Positions 1 to 6,505 of a DNA stretch of 14,402 bases are shown piece after piece (the stretch's first letter is position 1; each line of letters begins with the position of its first letter). The stretch spans positions 1 to 14,402 of the forward strand of contig JBBQNZ010000108.1 of the NCBI GenBank assembly GCA_038330415.1, written 5' to 3'. Source of the stretch: Fodinibacter sp038330415. Its GTDB lineage: Bacteria; Actinomycetota; Actinomycetes; Actinomycetales; Dermatophilaceae. Below the pieces are notes generated by a model. The model worked only from the letters and a program-made list of their open reading frames with translations, did not search any database and was not told the DNA's origin. The translations under genes were made by a program, and so were the position numbers.

Positions 1-33
1 CTGCTCGACCACTGCCGGCTCAACCGGCGCCAT
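1..33 (-). mobile_element. Possible N-terminus of a transposase running off the left edge (very tentative)
   Basis: On the minus strand an ATG at 33-31 opens a frame of only 11 codons (MAPVEPAVVEQ) that leaves the window. Its wording resembles the start of IS481-like transposases, which often read VVEQRY shortly after the start, before a helix-turn-helix. Upstream, at 68-79, is a small perfect palindrome (ACACT-CA-AGTGT) of the kind seen near element ends. No clear Shine-Dalgarno sequence or terminal inverted repeat is visible. This is memory-based resemblance over 11 residues, so chance is a real alternative. Confidence 0.22.
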
Positions 34-95
34 CTCAAACAAGCCGTCATCACCTTGATTCCCAGACACACTCAAGTGTCCCAACGCTCAGCCCG

Positions 96-992
96 CTACC
101 GAAGCACCCCGCCGCGCGTGTTTCGTACCCACGCTCCTAGGTCGATCCAGCGGAAGACGTGGGCGAGGTAGGGCTCGGGGTTGTCTTCCCAGCTGTAGTG
201 CCCAGCGTCGGGTATGACGTCGAACTCGCTGTTGGGGAGGGCGGATGCGAGTCGTTGTGAGTTGCCGACGCCGACGAAGGTGTCGCGCTCGCCGTGGAGG
301 ACGAGGATCGGTGTTTCGATGGTCGGCGCGAGTGTTTCGAGTGCGGGTGTCTCGTTCGGGTAGCTGGCGAGGAAGCCGGACTGTCCGCGTAGTTTGGCGA
401 ACGTGGTGGAGCCGCGCCGGTAGTCGGCGAGCCGCGTCTTGTCGGGATGCTTGGTGCGTTTGTAGCCGATGCGGTTGGCGACGCGACAGTAGATCCGCCC
501 GCTGATCGCACCGCCGGCTGAGAGGATGAAAACCCGGGTCAGGCGCGAGCTGGCGAGGAGGCGGAAGAGGAGCGCGCCTTCGACGCGCCCGACCGCGCCC
601 GCATCGCCGAGAACAGCGGATGCGAGGCCGTCTGGGTTGTCCGCGAGGAAGCGGATAGCAAGCGGCGTGCCGACATCGGGGCCGACGTAGTGCGGCCGGT
701 CGAGGTCGAAGTGATCGAGGATCCGGGGAAGGAACGCTGCGTGTTGAGAGACGGTGGTAGTAGATGGGTCGGCGTCGGAGCCACCGTGATTTGGGAGGTC
801 GACGGCGACGAGGTCGAACCGTGCGCTGAGGTCGTTCCACCAGTCGCTGTAGGTGAGGATGCTCATCGGCTGTGGTGAGATGAGAAGGAGTTGGGGTGTG
901 CCGGGCCGACGCGAAGCTGCGAACCGGAGGCGGCGTCCGTCTATCGTCGCGTACTCCAGTTCCATGCCCTCGGCAGCCTTGAGAGTGTTCAC
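96..992 (-). CDS. Alpha/beta hydrolase with probable Asp nucleophile
   Basis: This 298-residue soluble alpha/beta-hydrolase fold protein has no signal peptide. The nucleophile elbow reads GPDVG (about 104-108), placing an aspartate at D106 where esterases have serine; this is the arrangement of haloalkane dehalogenases and epoxide hydrolases. The likely acid is D237 (LHGERDTF) and the likely base H265 (DAGHYSWED), spaced as in the family. The usual HGxP oxyanion motif is replaced by SPQPMS near residue 39. The substrate is unknown. The start is GTG at 992-990, chosen because GAGGAG (998-1003) lies 5 nt upstream and the N-terminus fits the family. It diverges from a broken HxlR-type regulator and has a good promoter in the shared intergenic region. 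Fold is confident, exact chemistry is not. Confidence 0.85.
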   Translation of the reverse strand: MNTLKAAEGMELEYATIDGRRLRFAASRRPGTPQLLLISPQPMSILTYSDWWNDLSARFDLVAVDLPNHGGSDADPSTTTVSQHAAFLPRILDHFDLDRPHYVGPDVGTPLAIRFLADNPDGLASAVLGDAGAVGRVEGALLFRLLASSRLTRVFILSAGGAISGRIYCRVANRIGYKRTKHPDKTRLADYRRGSTTFAKLRGQSGFLASYPNETPALETLAPTIETPILVLHGERDTFVGVGNSQRLASALPNSEFDVIPDAGHYSWEDNPEPYLAHVFRWIDLGAWVRNTRGGVLR

Positions 993-1030
993 CAGGTCTC
1001 CTCACTGTCGCCCCTTCAGGAGATCGCTTG

Positions 1031-1074
1031 TAGGTTGCAAGTGAATATACTCGATCGCTCTAGGATTGCAAGTG
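1031..1074. promoter_or_regulatory. Direct-repeat operator, probably for the HxlR-type regulator
   Basis: TAGGTTGCAAGTG (1031-1043) and TAGGATTGCAAGTG (1061-1074) form a direct repeat; the shared 9-mer TTGCAAGTG recurs at a 31-bp period, close to three helical turns. Copy 2 covers the -35 of the hydrolase promoter and copy 1 its predicted start point. The left copy is also part of a short inverted repeat (CTTG 1027-1030 with CAAG 1038-1041). HxlR-family regulators usually bind repeats in a divergent intergenic region; assigning this repeat to the regulator is inference. Confidence 0.5.
1044..1071 (-). promoter_or_regulatory. Promoter of the alpha/beta hydrolase
   Basis: On the minus strand TTGCAA (1071-1066) and TATATT (1049-1044) are separated by 16 bp, a strong sigma70-type match. 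Transcription would begin near 1037, leaving a leader of about 45 nt before the GTG at 992. The same AT-rich core also reads TATACT (1046-1051) on the plus strand, a possible -10 for the divergent regulator, so the two promoters would overlap. Confidence 0.6.
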
Positions 1075-1084
1075 CGGTTCCGGG

Positions 1085-1390
1085 ATGCCGACGTCGCCTG
1101 TCTCCAAGCTGCGCTCGTCGTGTCCCGTAGCGACGTCGCTCGACGTGCTCGGCACTCGATGGACCCTCGTGGTGTTGCGCGATCTTGTGATCACCGGGAT
1201 CACCCATTTCGCCGACTTCGCCGCCGACGAGTCGATCGCGACCAACACGCTCGCCGAGCGGCTGCAACGCCTGAGACGCCGGCACTATCGATAGGGTGCG
1301 CGATCCCGACGACGGTCGTCGTTGAATCTATGCCCCGCGAGAGCCGGCGATCGAGTTGATCCCCTCCAACCGGGCGAGCACCTCACGAGG
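1085..1390 (+). pseudogene. HxlR-family transcriptional regulator, frameshifted
   Basis: The first 63 codons (1085-1273) read as a normal HxlR/YybR-type winged helix: the conserved CPVA motif, then DVLGTRWTLVVLRDL, then SIATNTLAERLQRL. After CTG at 1271 the frame runs into TAG at 1292. The expected continuation (DAGTIDRVRDPDDGRR) is in another frame from 1275 to 1322, consistent with loss of two bases near 1274. A further remnant (YAPREPAIELIP) lies from about 1329 in a third frame. At least two, probably three, indels therefore interrupt the gene. Full-length members are about 100-130 residues, which fits the span to about 1390. A 69-residue truncated product retaining the recognition helix could still be made, but would lack the wing and dimerisation helix. 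It diverges from the hydrolase it presumably controlled. Confidence 0.75.
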
Positions 1391-1421
1391 AAGGGCCCGG
1401 ACCACCACGGTCCGGGCCCTT
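1391..1421 (-). terminator. Terminator hairpin of the glutamate transporter operon
   Basis: AAGGGCCCGGACC (1391-1403) and GGTCCGGGCCCTT (1409-1421) form a perfect 13-bp stem with a 5-nt loop, starting 19 bp after the last permease stop codon. No clear T-tract follows on the minus strand, as is common in high-GC actinobacteria. It could also stop read-through of the decayed regulator from the other side, being symmetrical. Confidence 0.8.
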
Positions 1422-1440
1422 CACCGTGTGTGGCGGGCGG

Positions 1441-2370
1441 TCAGCGGCCGCGGCCAGCGGTGCGCAGGTGGCTCTCCTCGTCGACGACGCCGCCGGGCTC
1501 CGCACCACCCTGCACGATCATGGGGGCAGTCGTCGTCAACGGGGCCGCCGTGGTGCCGCGCCGGCGCAGCCACGCCTCGACGAACCGTGCCACCCGGGTC
1601 AGTGTGTAGTTGATGACGATGAAGATGACGGCCGCGATGAGGTACGCCGGCACGGTGTTGGCGTAGGCAGACCCGACCGTCTTCGCCGCGGTGAGCAGCT
1701 CGGGGTAGAGCACGACCGTGCCGAGTGCGGTGTCCTTGAGCACGACGACGAGCTGCCCCACGAGAGCGGGAAGCATCGCCGTCAGCGCTTGGGGGAGCTG
1801 GATGGAGCGCAGGGTCTGTCCTGGCGAGAGGCCTATCGACAGGCCCGCCTCGGCCTGCCCCTTGGGCAGCGAGTAGACCCCGGAGCGGACCAGCTCGGCG
1901 ATGACGGACCCGTTGTACAGGGTCAGCGCCAGCACGACGGCGGCGAGCGGGGCGTACTCGTTCGGCATCCACGACGCGGTGGCGAACCACCCGATGAAGA
2001 AGAAGATCATCATCAGCAGCACGGGCACGGAGCGGAAGAACTCCACGACGCCACCACAGGCCCAGCGGATCCACTGGTTCGTGGAAAGCCTCCCCATGCC
2101 GAACACGATCCCGAACAGACCGGCGAAGATGACCGAGAGGATGGCCGCCTTCAGCGTCTCCCAGAGGCCGGGGAGCAGGTACTGGGTCCAGACCTCGGGG
2201 TCAGTGACGAAGGGCTCCCACATGTAGCCCTCGAGCTGGTTCGCGGTTCTCATCTTGCGGATCACGAGCCAGAGCACGCCGAGAACGACGACGACTCCGA
2301 CGGCCGTGAGGATGGCGTGGCGGCGACGGGCGCGCGGGCCCGGAGCGTCGAAGAGGACGGACTCGCTCAT
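1441..2370 (-). CDS. gluD: Glutamate-type ABC transporter permease (GluD-like)
   Basis: This 309-residue inner-membrane permease belongs to the His/Glu/Gln/Arg group of polar amino acid ABC importers. A cytoplasmic N-terminus precedes a first membrane helix at about 20-37. Further helices lie around 68-92, 116-133, 138-160, 195-215 and 240-258. The EAA loop that contacts the ATPase is visible at 174-194 (EAGLSIGLS followed by IQLPQ). The N-terminal extension and longer C-terminus fit the larger GluD subunit of the corynebacterial GluABCD glutamate uptake system better than GluC. Its ATG overlaps the stop of the preceding permease gene by 4 bp (ATGA, 2367-2370), implying translational coupling. 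The terminator hairpin at 1391-1421 follows. Glutamate is inferred from the binding protein; another polar amino acid remains possible. Confidence 0.9.
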   Translation of the reverse strand: MSESVLFDAPGPRARRRHAILTAVGVVVVLGVLWLVIRKMRTANQLEGYMWEPFVTDPEVWTQYLLPGLWETLKAAILSVIFAGLFGIVFGMGRLSTNQWIRWACGGVVEFFRSVPVLLMMIFFFIGWFATASWMPNEYAPLAAVVLALTLYNGSVIAELVRSGVYSLPKGQAEAGLSIGLSPGQTLRSIQLPQALTAMLPALVGQLVVVLKDTALGTVVLYPELLTAAKTVGSAYANTVPAYLIAAVIFIVINYTLTRVARFVEAWLRRRGTTAAPLTTTAPMIVQGGAEPGGVVDEESHLRTAGRGR

Positions 2371-3032
2371 CGCTTCACCGCCAGGCGCTGGGAGGCGTTG
2401 GTGAACAGCACGCCGAGTGGCAGCGTGAGGATGACGAAGCCGAGGGCGAAGAGGAAGAACGTGGGCAGGCTCGCACCCTCGTCCTCGGTGATCTTCGCGA
2501 GGAGCCCGGCGGCCTCGGCGGTGCCGAGGATGACGGCCGCGACGGTGGTGTTCTTGATGAGCGCGATGAGCGTCGATCCCAGCGGTGCGATGGAGCCCCG
2601 GAAGGCCTGTGGCAGGAGGACCTCACGCATCGACTGACCGAAGGTCAGGCCGATCGAGCGGGCCGCCTCGGCCTGCCCGGCGGGGATGGTGTTGACCCCG
2701 CTGCGCAGCGCCTCGCAGACGAACGCAGCGTGGTAGATGGACAGCATGATCACGGCCCACCAGAACGAGTTGGTCGTCGCCTGGTCGCTGATCTGCAGGC
2801 CCAGTATGTACGACATCCCCAGCACGCTGAAGAACATCAACAGGGTGAGGGGGGTGTTGCGGAAGATGTTGACGTAGCTCGTGCCGAGGAGGCGGAACAC
2901 CGCCACCGGTGACACCCGCATGACCGCCATCAGAGTGCCGATGACCAGCGCCCCGATGGCGGAAAGGATCGACAGCTCGATGGTCACCCAGAACGCGTGA
3001 AGGATGTCGTAGTTGCTCAGGATGTCGCGCAT
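2367..3032 (-). CDS. gluC: Glutamate-type ABC transporter permease (GluC-like)
   Basis: This 221-residue permease is the shorter of the two membrane subunits, a normal length for GluC/GlnP proteins. It has about five membrane helices, with family signatures IFRNTPLTLLMFF (56-68) and the EAA loop AEAARSIGLTFGQ (121-133) followed by LLPQAFRG (139-146). It should form a heterodimeric channel with the downstream permease and couple to the ATPase at 4042. The ATG at 3032 is supported by AGAGG six bases upstream. A 13-bp hairpin (3067-3095) separates it from the binding-protein gene, so it is probably translated from a processed or attenuated transcript. The 3' end overlaps the next gene by 4 bp. 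Family assignment is firm, glutamate specificity inferred. Confidence 0.92.
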   Translation of the reverse strand: MRDILSNYDILHAFWVTIELSILSAIGALVIGTLMAVMRVSPVAVFRLLGTSYVNIFRNTPLTLLMFFSVLGMSYILGLQISDQATTNSFWWAVIMLSIYHAAFVCEALRSGVNTIPAGQAEAARSIGLTFGQSMREVLLPQAFRGSIAPLGSTLIALIKNTTVAAVILGTAEAAGLLAKITEDEGASLPTFFLFALGFVILTLPLGVLFTNASQRLAVKR

Positions 3033-3066
3033 GCATCACCTCTCTTGGTGAGCCGGTGCGGGGGGA

Positions 3067-3095
3067 GCCGCCCGCCTCCAGTGGAGGCGGGCGGC
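3067..3095 (-). promoter_or_regulatory. Intercistronic hairpin between binding protein and permease genes
   Basis: GCCGCCCGCCTCC (3067-3079) and GGAGGCGGGCGGC (3083-3095) form a perfect all-GC-rich 13-bp stem with a 3-nt loop, 20 bp after the binding-protein stop codon and 35 bp before the permease start. It can act as a partial terminator or a 3' stabiliser, giving more binding protein than permease, a usual arrangement in periplasmic-type ABC operons. Confidence 0.7.
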
Positions 3096-3115
3096 ATCCG
3101 CGCTGGCTGGTCGAG

Positions 3116-3973
3116 TCAGGCGCAGGCCGCTGGGGTGGGCGGGTTGCCCGCGCCCGGCTTGTAGCCGGCCTCGCCCAGGTTGGCGTCGACGATCTTCTGC
3201 CACTCACCGCTGGAGATCATCTCGTTGATCGCGTCGGTGACCTTCTGGCACATCGCGGTGTCGCCCTTCTTCAGGCCGACGCCGTAGTTCTCCTCGGAGA
3301 AGGTGCTGCCCACGACCTTGAGCTTGCCCTTGTACTGCGGCTGCGACGCGTAGCCGGCGAGGATCGTGTCGTCGGTGGTCAGCGCGTCGATGGCGCCGGA
3401 CGCGAGGGCCGCGACGCACTCGGAGTACGTGCCGAACTCCTGCAGGTTGACGCCGGGGACCTTCTCCTTGACCTTCGTGGCGGAGGTGGAACCGGTGACG
3501 GAGCACAGCTTCTTGCCCTCCAGGGTGTCCACCCCGGTGATGCTCGTGTCGTCGGACCGCACGAGGAGGTCCTGGCCGGCGATGAAGTACGGCCCGGCGA
3601 ACGAGACCTTCTCCTTGCGGGCGTCGGTGATGGAGTACGTGGCCACCACCATGTCGACCTGACCGGTCTCGATCAGCGTCTCGCGCTGGGCGCTCGGGGC
3701 CTGGACGAACTCGACCTTGTCGGCGCTCACGCCCAGCTGGTCGGCGATGTACTTCGCGACGTCCACGTCCATGCCGGTGAACTCGCTGCCTTGCTTCAGG
3801 CCCAGGCCGGGCTGGTCGAACTTGATCCCGACCTTGAGGCTGTCGGTGCCGCTCCCGCCGCTGCTGCCGGAGCTGGTGGAGCCGCTGCCGCTGCCGCTGT
3901 CGTCGGAGCCGCAGGCGCTCAGTCCGAGCGCGAGTACGGCCGCCGCAGCGACCATCATCCGTCGTGTCGTCAT
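3116..3973 (-). CDS. gluB: Glutamate-binding lipoprotein of ABC transporter (GluB-like)
   Basis: This 285-residue extracytoplasmic solute-binding protein belongs to the type 3 (SBP_bac_3) family. A lipoprotein signal peptide ends in the lipobox LSAC with the acylated cysteine at C21, so it is tethered to the outer face of the membrane. A Ser/Gly linker (about 22-44) follows. The binding domain begins at LKVGIKFDQPGLGLK, very close in wording to corynebacterial GluB, then FTGMDVDVAKYIADQLG, and SITDARKEKVSFAGPYF around 114-130, the typical ligand-site segment. AGGAGG lies 8 nt upstream of the ATG. It sits between the ATPase gene and the permeases in the same operon. A glutamate ligand is inferred from similarity; glutamine or aspartate cannot be excluded. 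Confidence 0.93.
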   Translation of the reverse strand: MTTRRMMVAAAAVLALGLSACGSDDSGSGSGSTSSGSSGGSGTDSLKVGIKFDQPGLGLKQGSEFTGMDVDVAKYIADQLGVSADKVEFVQAPSAQRETLIETGQVDMVVATYSITDARKEKVSFAGPYFIAGQDLLVRSDDTSITGVDTLEGKKLCSVTGSTSATKVKEKVPGVNLQEFGTYSECVAALASGAIDALTTDDTILAGYASQPQYKGKLKVVGSTFSEENYGVGLKKGDTAMCQKVTDAINEMISSGEWQKIVDANLGEAGYKPGAGNPPTPAACA

Positions 3974-3997
3974 GGTCTGTTCCTCCTGTGGTGGGGT

Positions 3998-4011
3998 GGA
4001 CCCGTGGGTCC
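3998..4011 (-). promoter_or_regulatory. Small hairpin in the leader of the binding-protein gene
   Basis: GGACCC (3998-4003) and GGGTCC (4006-4011) pair across two bases; a 5-bp stem with a 4-nt loop is physically more likely. It lies between the ATPase stop codon and the AGGAGG of the binding-protein gene. It is short, so its role as a processing or translation element is speculative. Confidence 0.3.
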
Positions 4012-4041
4012 GGGGGAGTACTTGAGCCGGTTCTCGGCCGC

Positions 4042-4782
4042 TTAGTGGGTGAGGATCTTGCTGAGGAAGTCCTTGGCGCGATCGCTCGTGGGATTGGTGA
4101 AGAACTGCTCCGGTGACGCCTCCTCCACGATCTGTCCCTCGCTGAGGAAGACCACCCGGTTGGCGACCTTCCGGGCGAAGCCCATCTCGTGGGTCACGAC
4201 GATCATCGTCATGCCGCTGTGCGCGAGCTCGACCATGACGTCGAGCACCTCGTTGATCATCTCGGGGTCGAGGGCCGACGTCGGCTCGTCGAAGAGCATC
4301 ACCTTCGGGTCCATCGCGAGCGACCGGGCGATCGCCACACGCTGCTGCTGGCCACCCGAGAGCTGGGCCGGGTACTTCTCCGCCTGGTGCGCGACGCCGA
4401 CCCGCTCGAGGAGCTCAACGGCCTTCTTCTCGGCGTCCGCCTTTGACAGCTTGCGCACCTTGATCGGGCCCAACGTCACGTTCTGCAGGATCGTCTTGTG
4501 GGCGAAGAGGTTGAAGGACTGGAAGACCATGCCCACGTCGGCGCGCAGCGCGGCCAGCGCCTTGCCCTCCTCGGGGAGGGCCTGGCCGTCGATGCTGATC
4601 GAGCCCGACTCGAAGGTCTCCAGGCGGTTGATCGTGCGGCACAGCGTCGACTTCCCCGAACCGGACGGACCGATGAGGATGACCACCTCGCCCTTGCCCA
4701 CCGTGAGGTTGATGTCCTTGAGGACGTGCAGGTCACCGAAGTGCTTGTTGACGCCGTCCATGATCACGAGGGGCTCACTCAT
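4042..4782 (-). CDS. gluA: Glutamate-type ABC transporter ATP-binding protein (GluA-like)
   Basis: This 246-residue ATPase energises the amino acid importer encoded just downstream. It carries all NBD motifs: Walker A GPSGSGKST (38-46), Q-loop Q88 (VFQSFNLF), signature LSGGQQQR (141-148), Walker B VMLFDEP (161-167) and the switch histidine H198 (VVTHEM). The start chosen is the ATG at 4782 (MSEPLVIMDG), which matches where family members begin; the frame is open further upstream to 4839 but those 19 residues (MLLGFGLTMPVRSW...) do not resemble the family. No strong Shine-Dalgarno sequence precedes 4782 (a weak GGTAGG lies about 11 nt upstream). It is the first gene of the four-gene operon; the cupin remnant ends 79 bp upstream on the same strand, and I could not identify a convincing promoter. 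Confidence 0.93.
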   Translation of the reverse strand: MSEPLVIMDGVNKHFGDLHVLKDINLTVGKGEVVILIGPSGSGKSTLCRTINRLETFESGSISIDGQALPEEGKALAALRADVGMVFQSFNLFAHKTILQNVTLGPIKVRKLSKADAEKKAVELLERVGVAHQAEKYPAQLSGGQQQRVAIARSLAMDPKVMLFDEPTSALDPEMINEVLDVMVELAHSGMTMIVVTHEMGFARKVANRVVFLSEGQIVEEASPEQFFTNPTSDRAKDFLSKILTH

Positions 4783-4861
4783 GCACAGACAACCTACCCA
4801 CGACCGGACCGGCATGGTGAGACCGAACCCCAACAGCACGCATCGGAACCGAAACGAGACC

Positions 4862-5055
4862 TCAGCACACCCAGAGCTTTCGCACCCGTTCGGTCACCGT
4901 CCACACGGTGCGCTCGCCGGCGGTGAGCCGCACGGCCACCCCGGGGGCGAGGTCGATGCGCTCGCCGTCCTCGAAGACCACCGAGCCGCGACCGGAGACG
5001 ATGAAGCTCGTGCTCGAGGGCAGCGGTGGTGACGTCGGGGCTGAGCAGGCGCATG
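4862..5055 (-). pseudogene. Small cupin protein remnant (internal deletion plus frameshift)
   Basis: The minus strand starts with ATG at 5055 (MRLLSPDVTTA), the typical N-terminus of a small DUF861/EutQ-like cupin. From about 5020 the family's C-terminal half continues in a different frame: TSFIVSGRGSVVFEDGE, then IDLAPGVAV, then RTVWTVTERVRKLWVC, ending at 4862. Intact members are roughly 110-120 residues, so some 50 residues of the middle appear deleted, with a frame change at the junction near 5016-5028. A 66-residue product could start at an overlapping ATG at 5062 in the C-terminal frame, but it would be only half a beta-barrel. Such cupins are often encoded beside DAO-family oxidoreductases, as here. 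Loss of function is inferred. Confidence 0.6.
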
Positions 5056-5074
5056 GCGGCATCCTCGCACCCGG

Positions 5075-5087
5075 CACAATGGCGCCA
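5075..5087 (+). promoter_or_regulatory. Probable leaderless promoter of the FAD oxidoreductase
   Basis: CACAAT (5075-5080) lies 6 bp before the ATG at 5087, and no Shine-Dalgarno sequence is present upstream of that ATG. A -10 box at this distance places the transcription start on the A of the start codon. Leaderless mRNAs are common in actinobacteria. No good -35 is seen, which is usual for such promoters. Confidence 0.4.
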
Positions 5088-6490
5088 TGACTGTCGACCC
5101 CGCGGCCGTGCGGGCCTCGCTCGCCGACGCGACACCCGACGTGTACTGGACCGACCGCCCCGAGCGGCCCTCGCCGCGGGCGGCGCTCACCGGTTCCGGC
5201 CACCGTGCCGACCTGGTCATCGTGGGCGGTGGGTTCACCGGGCTGTGGGCCGCGATCCAGGCCAAGGAGGACGACCCGTCGCGCGACGTCGTCGTGCTCG
5301 AGCGCGGGCGGTTGGGCATCGCGGCATCCGGTCGCAACGGTGGGTTCGTCGCGTCCTCGCTCACCCACGGCCTGGCCCAGGGGCTGGCCTGCTGGCCCGG
5401 CGAGGTGGGCACCCTCGAGCGGCTCGCCGACGACAACCGCTCCGGGTTCGAGACGACCCTCTCCACCTATGGCATCGACGCCGGCTACCACGTGCCGGGC
5501 GAGATCACGATGGCGCTCAGCGGGCACCAGCTCGACTCGGTGCGCGAGGGCTACGAGCTGCACCGCGCCCACGGGGTCGACGCCACCCTGCTGGACGCCG
5601 CCGAGGCGCGCGCCCGGGTCGACTCGCCGCGCTACCTGGCCGGGTGGGTCGACCCCACGGTCGGTCTGGTCGACCCCGGCAAGCTGGTCTGGGGCCTGGC
5701 CGATGCGGCCGAGAGGCTCGGGGTGCGGCTGCACGAGGACACCACCGTGACAGCGTTCGACCGCGAGGACGGCGGCGTCGTCGTGCGCACCGAGTGGGGC
5801 AGCGTGCGCACCGACCGCGTGGTGCTCGGCACAGGTGCCTTCCGCGGGCCGCTCAAGCGCCTGGCGCTCTACACCCTGCCGGTCTACGACCACGTGCTGA
5901 TGTCCGAGCCGCTGTCGCCCGCCCAGCTGGATGCCGTGGGCTGGCGCGGGCGCGAGGGTCTCACCGACGCGGGCAACCAGTTCCACTACTACCGCCGCAC
6001 CCTCGACGACCGGGTGCTCTTCGGCGGCTACGACGCCAACTACCACTTCTCCGGGAAGATCGACCCGCGCCTCGAGCAGTCGGCCTCGCACGACCTGCTG
6101 GCGGAGCACTTCGTCGACATCTTCCCCCAGCTCGCCGGGGTGCGGTTCACCCACCGCTGGGCCGGCGTCATCGACACGACCTCCCGCTTCACCCCGGTGT
6201 TCGGCACCGCGCTCGGGGGCCGGCTGGCATACGCAGTCGGCTACACCGGGCTCGGGGTCGCCTCCACGCGCTTCGGTGCCCGGGTCGCCCTCGACCTCGT
6301 CGACGGCCGCGACACCGAGGTGACCCGGCTGGGCATGGTGCGCCGCAAGCCGATGCCGTTCCCGCCGGAGCCGATCCGCTTCGCCGCGGTGCGCGCGACG
6401 CGCGCCAGCCTGGCCGCCGAGGACCGCACGGGGCGGCGCAACCTGTGGCTGCGCGGGCTGGATGCCGCGGGCGTCGGCTTCGACAGCTGA
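5087..6490 (+). CDS. FAD-dependent oxidoreductase, DAO family (amine/amino acid oxidase type)
   Basis: This 467-residue cytosolic flavoenzyme starts with a 40-residue extension (VYWTDRPERP), typical of the OrdL/PuuB-like branch. The Rossmann dinucleotide site follows: ADLVIVGGGFTG (41-52), with the ribose-binding acid E72 (VVVLERG) and the flavin-contact loop ASGRNGGF (80-87). The C-terminal FAD-binding segment is GYTGLGVASTRFG. Relatives oxidise secondary or primary amines such as gamma-glutamylputrescine, sarcosine or D-amino acids with O2 or another acceptor; the substrate here is not determined. It diverges from a cupin remnant and lies beside a glutamate-type importer, so an amine/amino acid catabolic role is plausible. 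It ends 15 bp from the convergent SRPBCC gene, with no hairpin seen between them. Confidence 0.88.
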   Translation: MTVDPAAVRASLADATPDVYWTDRPERPSPRAALTGSGHRADLVIVGGGFTGLWAAIQAKEDDPSRDVVVLERGRLGIAASGRNGGFVASSLTHGLAQGLACWPGEVGTLERLADDNRSGFETTLSTYGIDAGYHVPGEITMALSGHQLDSVREGYELHRAHGVDATLLDAAEARARVDSPRYLAGWVDPTVGLVDPGKLVWGLADAAERLGVRLHEDTTVTAFDREDGGVVVRTEWGSVRTDRVVLGTGAFRGPLKRLALYTLPVYDHVLMSEPLSPAQLDAVGWRGREGLTDAGNQFHYYRRTLDDRVLFGGYDANYHFSGKIDPRLEQSASHDLLAEHFVDIFPQLAGVRFTHRWAGVIDTTSRFTPVFGTALGGRLAYAVGYTGLGVASTRFGARVALDLVDGRDTEVTRLGMVRRKPMPFPPEPIRFAAVRATRASLAAEDRTGRRNLWLRGLDAAGVGFDS

Positions 6491-6505
6491 CCGCGGCGCG
6501 GGTGC

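Noticed and set aside
4783..4839. Upstream extension of the transporter ATPase by 19 codons
   Set aside because: Family members begin at the equivalent of MSEPLV, and the added residues look non-coding.
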